64,000 bases of DNA from Thysanoteuthis rhombus (taxonomy: Eukaryota > Mollusca > Cephalopoda > Oegopsida > Thysanoteuthidae): positions 7,547,850 through 7,611,849 of the forward strand of contig OY735212.1 in the NCBI GenBank assembly GCA_963457665.1, read 5' to 3'. Positions 46,961 through 58,677 of the stretch are shown piece by piece. Each line of letters begins with the position of its first letter. The first letter of the stretch is position 1. Both the position numbers and the translations under genes were made by a program. The notes beneath the pieces are model-generated. The model was not told the DNA's origin, did not search any database, and saw only the letters and a program-made list of their open reading frames with translations.

Positions 46961-47577
46961 AAACACAACCAATTACATTTGTTAGAAGTGGTAATAAGTC
47001 AATTACGGAGTATGTAACCCCATAAGCATGACTCAATAATATAATTTGCATCTTGGAAATCTGACTGTAAGATAACAAACAGAAAGAGAGGAATGGGGTT
47101 GTAATGCAAACACACGAACACAAAATTGACTGATGTGAACCTAGTTCAGTTGTGCTTCATACGTGTTCACTGATTGCTGGTTTGATCTGATTTAGGCTAC
47201 AGGTACAATGAGAAAAGAAGGAACCAACAAAAATTAAGTAAGATGAAATTGAAATGGGCAGGTAGGGCAAGAGTGTGGGAGAGAAAGTAGGGATACGCAA
47301 AAGATTAAGGAGTGAAACATAAAGATATTCACTAAAGGGGAATGGCTGTGTTTGTGTGTTTCCTGATTTTGGCAACTACTATTTCAGTTAGTACTACCGT
47401 TTCATCATACATCTGAATGAAGATAGGTTGGTGTTATGAACTGTGAAAATGAGGATACTTTATTCAATTAGATACTGCTTTGTTGTTTCTTGAACTCCCA
47501 TGATCTTTTAAGAAACTACAGTGCTTTTGATTTCAACCCCTAGGTATACCATTTGCAATGCAACAAGTTTTAGGAAC

Positions 47578-47942
47578 AAACAAAACAGTCAGGTTTCTTC
47601 AGTTTTCGAGTAAATCTGGCTGTCTGCCTGGCTATCATCTATTCTGTGTACAGAGGGCAGAAAATTTTCAACATTTACTCTTTATGATGTCTTGAAATGA
47701 TGTTAGGATTTTAGTCAGATTCAATTTACTATGTAAGTTTATACTAAATTAGTCCCTCAGTTCATGTCCGGCAGTTTTTTTTTTTAAATCTGAGATCACC
47801 GCCCTACAAAAGGTGAGGGAATTCATTCATCAGTCATTCCTCTTTCCAAATTTTTTTGATTGATCACCCCACACATGGCATGCTACTAAGATACATTGGT
47901 CACATGATGTTCTCTATTGTGTGACTATTCAGATCTGTTTTA
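47578..47942 (+). repeat. Rep-A, copy 11
   Basis: GTCAGGTTTCTTCAGTTTTC, GTTTATACTAAATTAGTCCC, GATTGATCACCCC and GTGTGACTATTCAGATCTG. An internal deletion lies around 47690. Confidence 0.8.
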
Positions 47943-48295
47943 CTAGTTGTTGTAGATGGTTGCACTCTCTGATTCCAGTCTCTTGAAACTTAAAACAAGA
48001 AACGCTTTATACTATAGCAACACGTACCAGTTGAAGACAAGACCATTCACTTTGCTACTGCGTTTCTTGGTCTGGAATATTCTATTTGCCAGAAAATAAT
48101 GCGTCTCAAGTAAAATTTGAAAGAATCAATATATATTTTTAGGACTGTGGCTATAAAATGAAAATGTTCTCTAACTAGTATTAGGAATAGTATTACAAAT
48201 ATGACTGAGAGAGATGTATATCATTTGTGTAGCAGGAGAATTTGGGCAAATTCATCCAAAGGAAACATAATCAATATCTAATGCAGTCCTAATTA

Positions 48296-48800
48296 TTAGA
48301 GGCATCCTCGTCACTCTATAAGACGCTCCGTCTGTTAGTCGATTGGTTGGTTGGTCCCCGTAGTGTTTTTCAGCTGCAGATTTACTTAGAAGTTAGCAGA
48401 ATGGTGTCCCTTAATAAAATGCTTCTTATCTAGTAAAATCTTCTACTCAGTCATGTGATCTGGCAATAATGGCATTTCAACTTCATGTTTTGAAATCAAT
48501 TGAAATCGATTCTCTTAGCTGTTTCAAGTCACATTTACTTGAAACTTGATAGGAAGGTGTCCCTCGATAAGACGCTTCTAGCTTATAAAAATCTTCCACA
48601 CAGGGTCACAGAATCTGTCAATAATAGCGTTTAAATTTTATGTTTTAAAATCAATTTTCTCAGCTGTTTTATGTCAGATTTACTTGAAACATGATAAGAA
48701 GGTGTTCCTTGATAAGATGCTTCCTACCTGAAATTATTAGGATCACGTGATTTGGTGATGATGGTGCTCAAACTTCATAGTGGATGCCAAATTGTTCTTT
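48296..48800 (+). repeat. Rep-H: header plus three 145-bp tandem units
   Basis: After a header (AGGCATCCTCGTCACTCTAT, CGCTCCGTCTGT), the AGCTG that starts each unit falls at 48372, 48517 and 48662, exactly 145 bp apart. Each unit carries TTTACTT, AAGGTGT(C/T)CCT, GATAA-A-GCTTC, and in units 1-2 CTGGCAATAATGGCATTT or a variant. A second copy is at 56795-57155. Confidence 0.85.
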
Positions 48801-49443
48801 ATTGTAATGTTTAGTTATGAGTCTATTTCCTTCAGCTTAATTTCTTCTACTTGTCTAAATATCACATCACAAAACATAATAATTACCAATTGATTTTTAG
48901 TTATTTATTCGTTTTCTGTCATGCTGAAGGAAACCATTTTAGTGGAACTGCCATAATTTGAACTTCGACACTGACCTCAACAATCTAATGTAGCACCAAT
49001 AGGCCAAGGGTCCACCAATGATACAGTGTGGAAATTTTAAGCATTTAGTATGTCAGATTGTATACATTGGGGAAAGGGAACAGTACATCAAAGTAGCTAA
49101 CAGCTTAGATGGGCAGGGTATGAAAGACAAAAACCAACACAAAAATACCCATTGAATTTCTTCGAGTTCAGTTAGTTCTACTGAATTACTTGTGCACCGA
49201 CTGCCTCCTTTGCCTTCAAGCTCAAAAGATTAATTCTCACTGAGGCATCACAACATGAATTAGGAGAGCTTCGAGAAGATCCAGTGCCAATCGCAATACC
49301 CCCATCTAATTACATTCTTCCTCTAAATACAATTCTATAAGTTGCTCAGAGCTATACATATAAATCAAACTCGGTTTTGTTTTTCATAAGCTCAACTTGT
49401 TTTTTTATCTGGGTAATTTTCTCACTTTATTCTTACTGTTAAA
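48801..49443. other. No gene recognised
   Basis: No supported feature. Confidence 0.45.
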
Positions 49444-49949
49444 ATATTGTATATACTCGGATATTAGACAAATTTTTTTTACAAAGAAAATGGAACAAAA
49501 TCATCAGTTAACTTATATTCAGGTCTGTCGAAAATGGTCAATACTTTTTACACGAATACAGCATCTATGGACACTATGAGTATTAACAAAGATAATGGCC
49601 ATTATTCTAACTCATTTCAGTGCCATGGTTTTGTATGGAAAGCTAAGTTGGCAGTACCCGGCAAGTATCATGCGATATTAATGTTAAAGCATTTTGTCAA
49701 GTTGATTTGAGAAGATTCCATATTAATGACCAGAAAACAATGATTGATACATTGAAATTCATGCTTCGGAGACAGCTGATCAAGTGAAATAAACAGTGTA
49801 TTCATAAAAGGGAATATCTCTCATGATGACGTTAAGGCAAAATAATGTATTCAGCTTATATTCACGTCAGTCAATTTAAAAAAATTTTGGGTTCAATTTT
49901 GAACTCGTCTGATAATCATGGTCAATTTATATTCAAGTAAATATGGTAT
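49444..49949. mobile_element. ~506-bp pogo-like MITE
   Basis: The left end ATATTGTATATACTCGGATA and the reverse complement of the right end, ATACCATATTTACTTGAATA, match imperfectly over about 26 bp, then both run ATT-GAC. ACTCG-ATAT-type termini are seen in pogo/Tigger-related elements. Inside, GGCAAGTATCATGCGATATT is reminiscent of a decayed pogo DNA-binding region. No intact transposase. Confidence 0.55.
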
Positions 49950-50257
49950 CTTCTGATTGCTTGCCAAGTGACACACGAGCCATGCAACCATTTCGGAGAT
50001 ATTCAAAATGGCCAGAAACTTCATAAAACTAATGCAGACCAGGAAGTGTACGCATATATTCCTCAACTGACATTAATTTTCTTTATTAATAATTAATGAA
50101 TAGCAAATAAATTCTCCCACTTTTCATTAAAAAAGTAATTAAGTTCAAATCCTTGAGTAAACAATCAAAATCAGATATCGATTCCCTCGAGTTCTTGGCA
50201 CTGAACTCGAAAATTAGCGGCACTGAAAAGAATTATCCCAGAATTACAATTACGAAA

Positions 50258-50698
50258 TGTTAGAAACTCTCAACCAAAACTGTCAACATTTCTTTCTTCA
50301 GTTTTTAAGTGATTCTGTCTGGCCAACTATCCATACATGAATGAATTTATAGAGGCAATATCAATGGAGCTAGAGGGCAGACAATTTGAACTTTCACTCC
50401 TTATAATGTATGATTTTTTGCTTTTTGAAATTTTCCTCCCAAAATAGTTCTTAGTGGATGGTTCAATTCGCAGTGTAAGTTTATGCTAAACTTATCCCTT
50501 GGCTTGTGTTCAATAGTGTTCACACTTACTTTATTTTTAAATTCAGATTTTTTTAGAGATCAACACTAAACAAAATGCAGTCTATTCATTGATCCCCCAC
50601 TTTTCCTATTTTTCAAATGATCACCCCCAACACAGCATGATGCTGAAAGATGTTGATCACCCAATGCTTTTTTATCGAGGGACTAACCGCATCTGTTT
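50258..50698 (+). repeat. Rep-A, copy 12 (full length)
   Basis: From GTTAGAAACTCTCAACCAAA to GGACTAACCGCATCTGT, all blocks present. Confidence 0.85.
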
Positions 50699-51141
50699 CT
50701 ATTTTGTTATCTCGACTTCACTCAGAAGAATCTACTGTCTATTAACCCCTCACCCCCCCCCCTGCATTGTCCGAAATCTATTTAGTAGATAAATCAGATT
50801 GTCAAAAAGAAGGGAATTATTGATTGTTCGAAAACACGTCAATTTGGGGAGTAAAATATAAGCTTTTTGCACCAATTTGACTTTTGGATAAACTAAGCTG
50901 GAGACGGGAAGGCTGGAAACTTGAGCATGGCCAAGAAAAGATAAATATAAAAACATGATCTACCCGTTTCCTATATAGGTATTTTCAAAGATACCAGCAT
51001 AAATACAGACATACATAGCTAAGTATATATGCATGCTTATATGAGCATATCACATAATAAGGATATTGATTTTATTCAAGAAAATGCATTCATAGGCCTC
51101 CTTTAGTGCTTCATTGTGACTCCAAGATTCATGCCTGTGCT

Positions 51142-51197
51142 TTCCTCAGATGGTCTGATGATTGCACACGCATGAAACTCAGAGTCACCATGAGGAA
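51142..51197 (+). ncRNA. Type I hammerhead-ribozyme-like sequence
   Basis: Order along the strand: TTCCTC-AG-ATGGT (stem I 5' side), CTGATGA (core, 51155-51161), TTGCACACGCAT (stem II and loop), GAA (51174-51176), A-CT..AG-T (short stem III, 51177-51185), C17 at 51186 inside GTC, then ACCAT-GAGGAA (stem I 3' side). Stem I pairs over 5 bp, a 2-nt AG bulge, then 6 bp. All invariant core bases are present. Weak points are the U-U at positions 10.1/11.1 of stem II, which has three pairs, and the 3-4-bp stem III. Short stem III is known for Penelope-type and retrozyme hammerheads. Activity is not shown. Confidence 0.7.
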
Positions 51198-51199
51198 CT

Positions 51200-51695
51200 G
51201 AATTTCTTATATACACTTATTTATGTATGCTCTTCTCTAGATATCAAGCAGTCTTCATTCATAGATAACTCAACCCTGAAAAAATAGAAAACAATAAAGG
51301 ATCCAGGTCTTCATTATTGCTACTTATAGATATAGCCCTACTTCTAAAACGTTTATTGAATACATTTTTTCTCAAAACTTAATCTGATTTCAATTTAGAA
51401 CAAAGGCTTCTTTGCTTTTGATGCTCTCACTTCAAAACTCTTGAAGAATAATAAATAAATATATAAAGTAAGAAGATATGTGTATGGGCGGAAAGTAGGC
51501 TCTACTTTGGCATTATAGTTATGTTGTAAATGGAACAACCCTCCAAAACCTTTTGAAGAATATTTTTTTTGATAACTTTTTGTTTCAAACCCCCCACCCT
51601 AGACCCACTGAGTTGGCATGCTTAATTTGGTTGGGCTGCAACCATGTTTAAGTACTTTTTATAGCATGAAAGACAAAAACATAAACACATCTCAC

Positions 51696-51756
<61 letters not shown>

Positions 51757-53599
51757 CTTGTTTTTGCATGTGTCTATCAATGTTCATATGTGTGTGATTC
51801 CTTTTAAAGGTATATTTATGTGAGAAGCTCATATGGATCTATGAATGATAGAACATAGCAAAATAGTATGTCCCAATATACAGCCAATCAAGAACTTCTT
51901 CTGAACACATTTTTGAACTCATAGAAATGTATGCATATATATACCTTAATGATATACATTGCTCAATATGTATGTCTGCTCATTGATGTTTGAAAAGGAC
52001 TTATTTTATTCAATTGAACTTTGTGTAATATCATTTGACCCGTAATCATTATAAACTGATATCATGCTATGATAAAAAAGATAGTTGATATTGAAAATGG
52101 CAAACCACTCTGAATTATCACAGTTTCAAATCTCCCATGTCAGTTTTTTTAATTCTTATCTCAGCAATATGATATAGTGCAGATTCTTAATTTTGTGAGT
52201 GATAAACATATGTCAAGGTCCATATCAAAAGATGCATCCTATGCACAATATTGCTTCAGATAAATAACTTGACTGCTTGATTTTAAGTTTTATGGCAAGA
52301 GGATAAGTGCATTTTTTTTTTGATTCTTCATATTAGATGCAATAGTCCTTTTCCTGAGAGCTAGTTTGTCTTAACATTTTATATTATAGATGGAATTACA
52401 TTTTAAACAATATTTGTTGATGGACATAATACCTAAGATGTGCAAGTGGCCTAACCAGGCCAATTAATATCCTAAGCATCACCATCCTCAGCTTCCTGGT
52501 TACTCAACTGAGAAAACAATAAAACTATGATTAAGACTTGACTCATTCAAGCCCAGAATTTCTAAGAGTTATAAAGCAAGGACATAATTGAGAGATTTGA
52601 GTTTTCTCATTTTCTAAAAAAAACCCTTAGAAATCATATATCATTTTGAAGGTTATAAGATATTGATTTCAATTATGGCAAATATAATTCTCATTATGTA
52701 TTCAATATGGCCACCATAAGGCTGCAAAATATCAAGCGTTGAATGTTGAAACCTGATATAAATAATTCAGGTTTTTTTTCCAGGCTATTTATTTTGTATT
52801 AAATGGCAGTAAACAATATAAGCAATTTATCAGCTTATAAGCAGACTCCAGGAAAACAGATAAGATGCAAGTTACCGGGACTTTTCATTATTTGTTTTGA
52901 TTAATTGCTGTAGTTGAGAAATTTATTTAGTATTATCTAGTGACTCAGTCAATTACTATACACCGTTCAGTAAAGTCAAGTCACACTCTGAATTTTTCTA
53001 CCTGAGTCCTAATTTCAGAATCAGGCAAGTGATGGAATCTTTTACTAATATGATGTGGTCAACTAAACCTGTGGTGCCCCACTCTCTCTGGATGCCTGAA
53101 GCACAAGTGTTTATTTCGCCTGATGTTTAATCAAGCCCTGAGCTTAATAATTAACAGCACAGAAAATGGAATAAGCAAACTGGATCTAAACTCTAGCAAA
53201 TGCCCTTGGTAAAGGCATAAATTCATCCTTGAAGCTATGGGTAATTTGCAGGTCATTTGGAGCCCTTTATATCTGTAAGACAGTCCTTCATGGTTGTCAG
53301 GCTAGGATCCTATAACTACAGAAACTATAATCGGGTCTCCAAGGATTGTTTGAGAAATTATTGCTTCATGTGTTGTGCAAAATGGCAGCAACTGAGTCTG
53401 TAAGAAATTTTCCTATCTGAATGCCATGCAAGGAGGTTTAATTTTGGGATTTGGTCATATACTTGTAAAATCTAAAAAGCTTATTTGTCATGAATATGAC
53501 TTCTTCAACTACCTGATAAATGAATTACTTGAAGCACAACCCAGATACCACAGAGAGCCAGAAAGAACATTCCAAGGCTGGGTGATATCTTTTACACTG
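51200..53599. other. No gene recognised; (TA)n(TG)n at 51703-51757
   Basis: Apart from the compound microsatellite at 51703-51757 no feature was supported. Confidence 0.45.
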
Positions 53600-53900
53600 G
53601 AAAATCAAAACAAAAAATCTAGAGACCCTGGAATTCAGAAGTAAATGTACCAACCTGCTGAAAGACTATAGGATCCGTAACAATATACATATAGCGGATA
53701 CTGATGTTCATAGCTCAAAATAATAACATGTATATTTCTATCTGCAGTAAAATGAGAAGACACAGGCATAAACTCCAAATTCAGACCTCCACTGGTGTTA
53801 GAAAAAATTTCTTCTCATTAAGAGTAGCAAGTGCAAAAACACGGTCACATCTGAGAATATTTTTCAAAATGATCCTAATTCTGATTAACACTAAGCCAAA
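53600..53900 (+). pseudogene. CR1/L2-like LINE C-terminal remnant
   Basis: The plus strand gives LETLEFRSKCTNLLKDYRI, then after stops RRHRHKLQIQTSTGVRKNFF and SLRVA. The spacing matches the LP-LEYRR-RGDLI--YKI and RGH--KL-----R-D-RK-FFS-RV blocks near the C-terminus of CR1-type reverse transcriptases. It is broken by several stops. Confidence 0.6.
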
Positions 53901-53904
53901 ACTT

Positions 53905-54900
53905 AACTAACGATTTTCAATATCAGTTTAATCCTACCCAGATTTATTTTATCGACCAATTTTCTTTTTAGTTTAATCATGAGCTGACTGAATAATGCAA
54001 TTAACTGCTATAAAAAAAAAAAGCCCATTTCAAGTAAATTCAAGTACATAAAAACCATCTGGACATCTTTATTATGTTAGTCTTTTGAGCTCTATACAAT
54101 CAATGTTTATTATCTAATGTCAAGCAAATTCTGATTATTTCAATAAACACTAGTTTGAAAGACAAATGATTCTATTGGCTGAGAGATGAATTGAAGATTT
54201 GGAGCTGATTGGGGATAGGGATAGGGGCAACTTTTTTTCCGCTTTATCCATCTCATCGGTTTGTTTTCAATGTTAATGTAGGATCACTTAGGATCATACG
54301 GGCTTTTAATCTACAAAATCTATTCATTTAGATATTTAATAATAATGTTTAATAATATTTCACATCTTTGGTTATGGGGGGGCTGGGCACAGACCCTCGC
54401 CCTTGAATTCCTGCATGCAGCTGCTTCTAGCTAAATTATAGGGCATCCATTACAATACAATCATCTTTATTTCCACTTCCGGACTGTTCATACTGTCTTC
54501 AAATGAAGATTGATTCAATTTTGATCGCTTGCTCATATAAATGTTTTATTAGTTGCAATAATAATTAATTTTAAGCAGATTTCAAATTAAAAAGAAAGTT
54601 TTAAATTGTCTTTTATCATTTCCAAAATAGCAGCCGGAATAATGATCGATGAATAAAGAATGAGAAGGATTCAAAAAAACTTCCTTTAATGTCCTCAAAT
54701 AGAATAAGGAATAATGATTTTGGAGGGTGAGAACATTATTTTTCACAGAATGCGGAAAACACGAATAGACAAGAATAACTTTTTAAAAAATGTTGTACTT
54801 TTCCAGTTCTTTTATATCTTTCGAACATCTATAATTTGCATGTAAGTTTTATTTGACGAGGCAGCAACACTTGAACATCTATTTTCCTTTGAATGGTCTT
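53905..54900. other. No gene recognised
   Basis: AT-rich, no shared repeat seen. Confidence 0.45.
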
Positions 54901-54904
54901 TTTA

Positions 54905-55362
54905 AAAACGGTGCACCAAAACTATAAACATAGTTAGCATAGATCTCTTTGGTTTTTAAGTGATTCTGCTTGGGTTGCTGGCTACGCGTGTATGTACGTA
55001 AGTATGAACGAATGCATGTGTCATGCATGAAGGCTGCTCGAATAGAGCTAGAGGGTCAAACATTCAAACATTTACTCCTTGGTATGTCCAGAAAAAACGT
55101 CTTTTCAGTTTTTTGAAAATACTCCCCAATATAAGTATAATGGTCAATTTACATAGTGAGTTTATGCTAAATTGGTCACTTGGTTTGTGTCTGGCTGCTT
55201 TCAGGCTAGATTTTTCAAAATTTAAACTTTTTAGTGATCACTGCCCAACAGAAGGCAAGAGAGGTAACCTATTCATTGATCACTCCTTTTTCCAATTTTT
55301 CTAATTGATCACCCTAACACGACATGCTGCCAAAATATTGTTTCTGTTCAGTGACTAACCAG
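54905..55362 (+). repeat. Rep-A, copy 13 (full length)
   Basis: GGTTTTTAAGTGATTCTGCT, GAATAGAGCTAGAGGG, AAATTGGTCACTTGG, ATTGATCACCCTAACAC and GTGACTAACCAGACCTGTTG. Confidence 0.85.
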
Positions 55363-55835
55363 ACCTGTTGTTCCCTTCTCTTTTGTTTCTCCTTTTCCAC
55401 CATTTTTTTCTTAGCAATATTCCTTTTTCAAATGTTTTTCCGTCTTGAATTCTTACTTATTCCACATTCTTTTCACTGGCGGATTAACCATTTGGCTGAG
55501 TAGTCTTAAGCCTATTGTCCCAGGAAGGAGTGGCTCAAGGGCAAAAAAAATGCTTTACATGGGTGTGCAGGTGAGTATCTTGGATGACATGTCATTACTT
55601 CTGAATAACTCATAATTTACAATATAGTACATTGGTATAAGTTATCAAACAAAGACAGCATCTCTTGATTTTATCCAACAGAGGGTGGAGCCAAGGAGGT
55701 GAGGTTAGGTAGATCCTCACAAGAGATAAGCCTAGGGAGCCCAGGAGGTAAATAATCCTTCACTGCTCAAAGTAGTTTCATTCTTCATTTACCTATTTGT
55801 TTCATTCTTTCTAACATTCTTTTCACCAACACAGG

Positions 55836-56318
55836 CATCTCCCATTATAACGTGTATGTTCGGGTCTAAGGACGCCTACCATGTTATAAGCAAGCCAAAA
55901 TAACCGATAGCAATTCAGCTATGGTATAGCTAACCCTAACTCTATAATAGCCAGATCTATCCGTTTTTGTAGCTAGATCTACATGTAGTGTACAATAACT
56001 AGTTGCCAATTTAGTAATATCATTGCTAAATCTTAGTTCATAATAGCTAAATTGGCAACTGCTTATTATACAATCAATGTGGATCTAGCTTAAAAATAGC
56101 TAGATATGGCAATTATGGAGCAAAGTTTAGCTACGAGAGCTAAATTAGTCCGATCATGGAATTATGGTCCAAATGCTCCATTGAATTTAGCTCCAAACTA
56201 GCTAGATTTGGCTATTATAGAGCTAGGTTTAACATAGCTAAATTGGGCCTATTACGGAATTATGGTCCACTATCCACCTGCGTTATATCGTAAACCATGC
56301 TATAACGAACGGCATCAT
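55836..56318. mobile_element. Element rich in TAGCTA words with imperfect inverted ends
   Basis: The left end CATTATAACGTG and the complement of the right end CGTTATAGCATG agree at 9 of 12 bases. ACCATG(T/C)TATAA recurs directly near both ends. The interior is built from repeated GCTAAATT, AGCTAGAT and GCTATTATAG words, and GGAATTATGGTCCA occurs twice (56158 and 56256). It looks like a non-autonomous element; class unknown. Confidence 0.5.
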
Positions 56319-56794
56319 GATGGGGGAGGCTTGTATTTTCTTTCATTCATTCATTCATTTTTTCTTCTTTCTTTTTATATCTCTGTTCTCTTCCAAGACT
56401 CAACTGCACCTGTTTTAATTGCACGAAAAAAACCCAACGTGTCCTGTTGATTATTATTTTCAAGTTAGTCAATTTCTCAAAAGAAACAAAACGGGAAGCA
56501 ACAGAAGAGAAGAAAAACTTGCAAAAAGTCAAAATGGAGGTTTGGGAAATATTCCCAAGACACTGAGAATCAGTCTCGTGAAAAATTCTTCCAATAAAAT
56601 AAAATATCAGACAAGAAAGAATAAAAGAACACATGAAATCAAATAATTAGTTTGTGAAGACAATTTCTCTTTTTGTTAGATAATGATATTATAAAGTTAT
56701 TTTGTGAAAACTTCATCAAAAATAATGAAACATAAGTTGGCATCGTGATGTTGAATATATTATTTTACAATGAAGTCAATATTGCTCTTTTCTC

Positions 56795-57155
56795 AGAGGC
56801 ATCCTTGGCTCTCCATAAGAGGCTCTGTCTGTCTGTACTTGGTTGGTAGGTCTGTCCCTATATTGTTTCTCAGCTGTTTTAAGTAGGGGTTAATTGAAAA
56901 TTGGTCTAAAGGTATCCGTTGATATGATGCGTCTTACCTAAAAAAATTTCCCACCCAAAGTCAGCTGATCTGGCAATAATGGCATTTAAACTTCATGTTT
57001 TAGAATCAAAATTCTCAGCTGTCTCAACTTATTTGAAACTTGATAGAAATATATACTTGGATGAAATGCCTCTTATCTGAAAATATCTCCTACTCAGGGT
57101 CAAGTGATTGGACAATAATGGCGTTTAAACTTTATAGTTGATGCCTCATTGAACT
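56795..57155 (+). repeat. Rep-H, copy 2 (header plus two 145-bp units)
   Basis: GAGGCATCCTTGGCTCTCC header. The unit-start AGCTG words are at 56872 and 57017, again exactly 145 bp apart. CTGGCAATAATGGCATTTAA and ACAATAATGGCGTTTAAACT follow. Confidence 0.85.
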
Positions 57156-57639
57156 TTTGGTTCTTGCTCTCGTAGTATGAGCAAAATTTTGTGCAAGAAT
57201 ATTAAATGAAAATTACGTGCAGATGTGTATCTGAAACTGCTGCAAGAATTGTGTTATCTATTGGAAGAAGACAAGCTCACTCATTTCATTAAAAATGTAA
57301 CATTAAATTAAATGAATTGTCAGTTTTTTGGTACTGCTGGACAGGACAAAGGTTACCAACTTGTTTCAACTTTTTTGATTAAGGATCGAGGCAAAAATAT
57401 CTAAAAGAATCTAAATGCTCCACAAAATAATCTAAACTATAATCTGAAAATACGCTATATATATTTAATATCAAACTACGCAATTTCTCCTACCTGTAAA
57501 AATAGGGGAAACCATTTATGAATTTTGCACACATAACCATCCTGATGGGTGTCTATTGGAAGTGTCCTTGGCACTGGGTAAAGTCAAAACTTGGAAAAAA
57601 TGGTTAAAAAAAAAATCAACCATCATGAAATAATATAAT

Positions 57640-58015
57640 AGATTATCTTGGATATATACATATGTGGGTCTGTGATTGATATTTCTCCAAGATACCAAGA
57701 ATTATCATAAATGCTTCCTCTGCTATATTGCTGTATGTGTAATCCATGGGTTTAGGGTAGCCATAATCTTCCATATTGGCCAGACATCTTGGAACATGGG
57801 TTAAGATAAGCTTGTTGGGAAGGACACAACCATAAGATGGTCGATATGTACCTTCTATCCCAATCACACAGCTTAGGGTGTTCTCAATTAGTTGCTGAGT
57901 GCGTAGAAATATTTTTCCAATGAAAAGTTTTCTATGCTCATTGCTTGTATCAAGAATTGAACCCATAACCTTCAGTGTATGAGGCAGATTTACTAACCAT
58001 TACACCATCCAGAGA
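57640..58015 (-). mobile_element. tRNA-Met-like SINE or tRNA-headed element
   Basis: The minus strand begins GGATGGTGTAATGGTTAG (box A), then CTCATA-CACTGAAGGTTATG, then GGGTTCAATTC (box B), closely following the anticodon-arm-to-T-arm order of elongator tRNA-Met. About 310 bp of body follow. The body stays open for 107 codons (57966-57643), starting inside the tRNA-like head. That frame shows no known domain and may be chance or part of an unknown element. No acceptor-stem pairing supports a real tRNA. Confidence 0.6.
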
Positions 58016-58555
58016 ATAATTTGAGACAGATCTTACGTATTAGAAGAGTTGTTCAGATCATTGAACTTCTTCTTGCTGATTAGGCTATTAATCTGATATT
58101 TTGGATAATCCATTCAACAGCCTTCTTCAGGTGTATTATCTGAAGGTAAAGGTGATAAAAATTGGAGATGAAAAAATTTTCATTTCATAGTATGCCTGAG
58201 AAAGGCCATTGATTGGATTGGCTGGAACATCATGTTAACAAAACGAACAACAAGAAGGAATTTAATCACTCGGAAAACTCTTTGAATGTTTATGACCCTT
58301 CTCAAAACTATTGACAAAATATTACCTAGGGTTTGTCGAGGAAGAGTTCTGGTAATGGTACAAAATATTGATTTTCTATAATGCATTCTCAGCAAAGTAA
58401 ATTTTCTTCTGTTAATTAATACATCAAAATATCAGAAAGTTCAGAAAGCCCAAATGAAATGGTTCAAAAGCTCTCTAATTATATTTGCCATCAAATATGA
58501 TTGGATAAAACAACTGTGAGATTTAGACACGCATACACAACTATACGTGATAATG

Positions 58556-58556
<1 letters not shown>

Positions 58557-58601
<45 letters not shown>
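58557..58601. repeat. (TA)n microsatellite
   Basis: About 40 bp of TA. Confidence 0.95.
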
Positions 58602-58602
<1 letters not shown>

Positions 58603-58677
58603 ATTGTATTTATATATACATGATTAAATTTTGATTTTTTGTCTAAAACAGTGGCTCTACCTTTGTTTCATTTCAAA

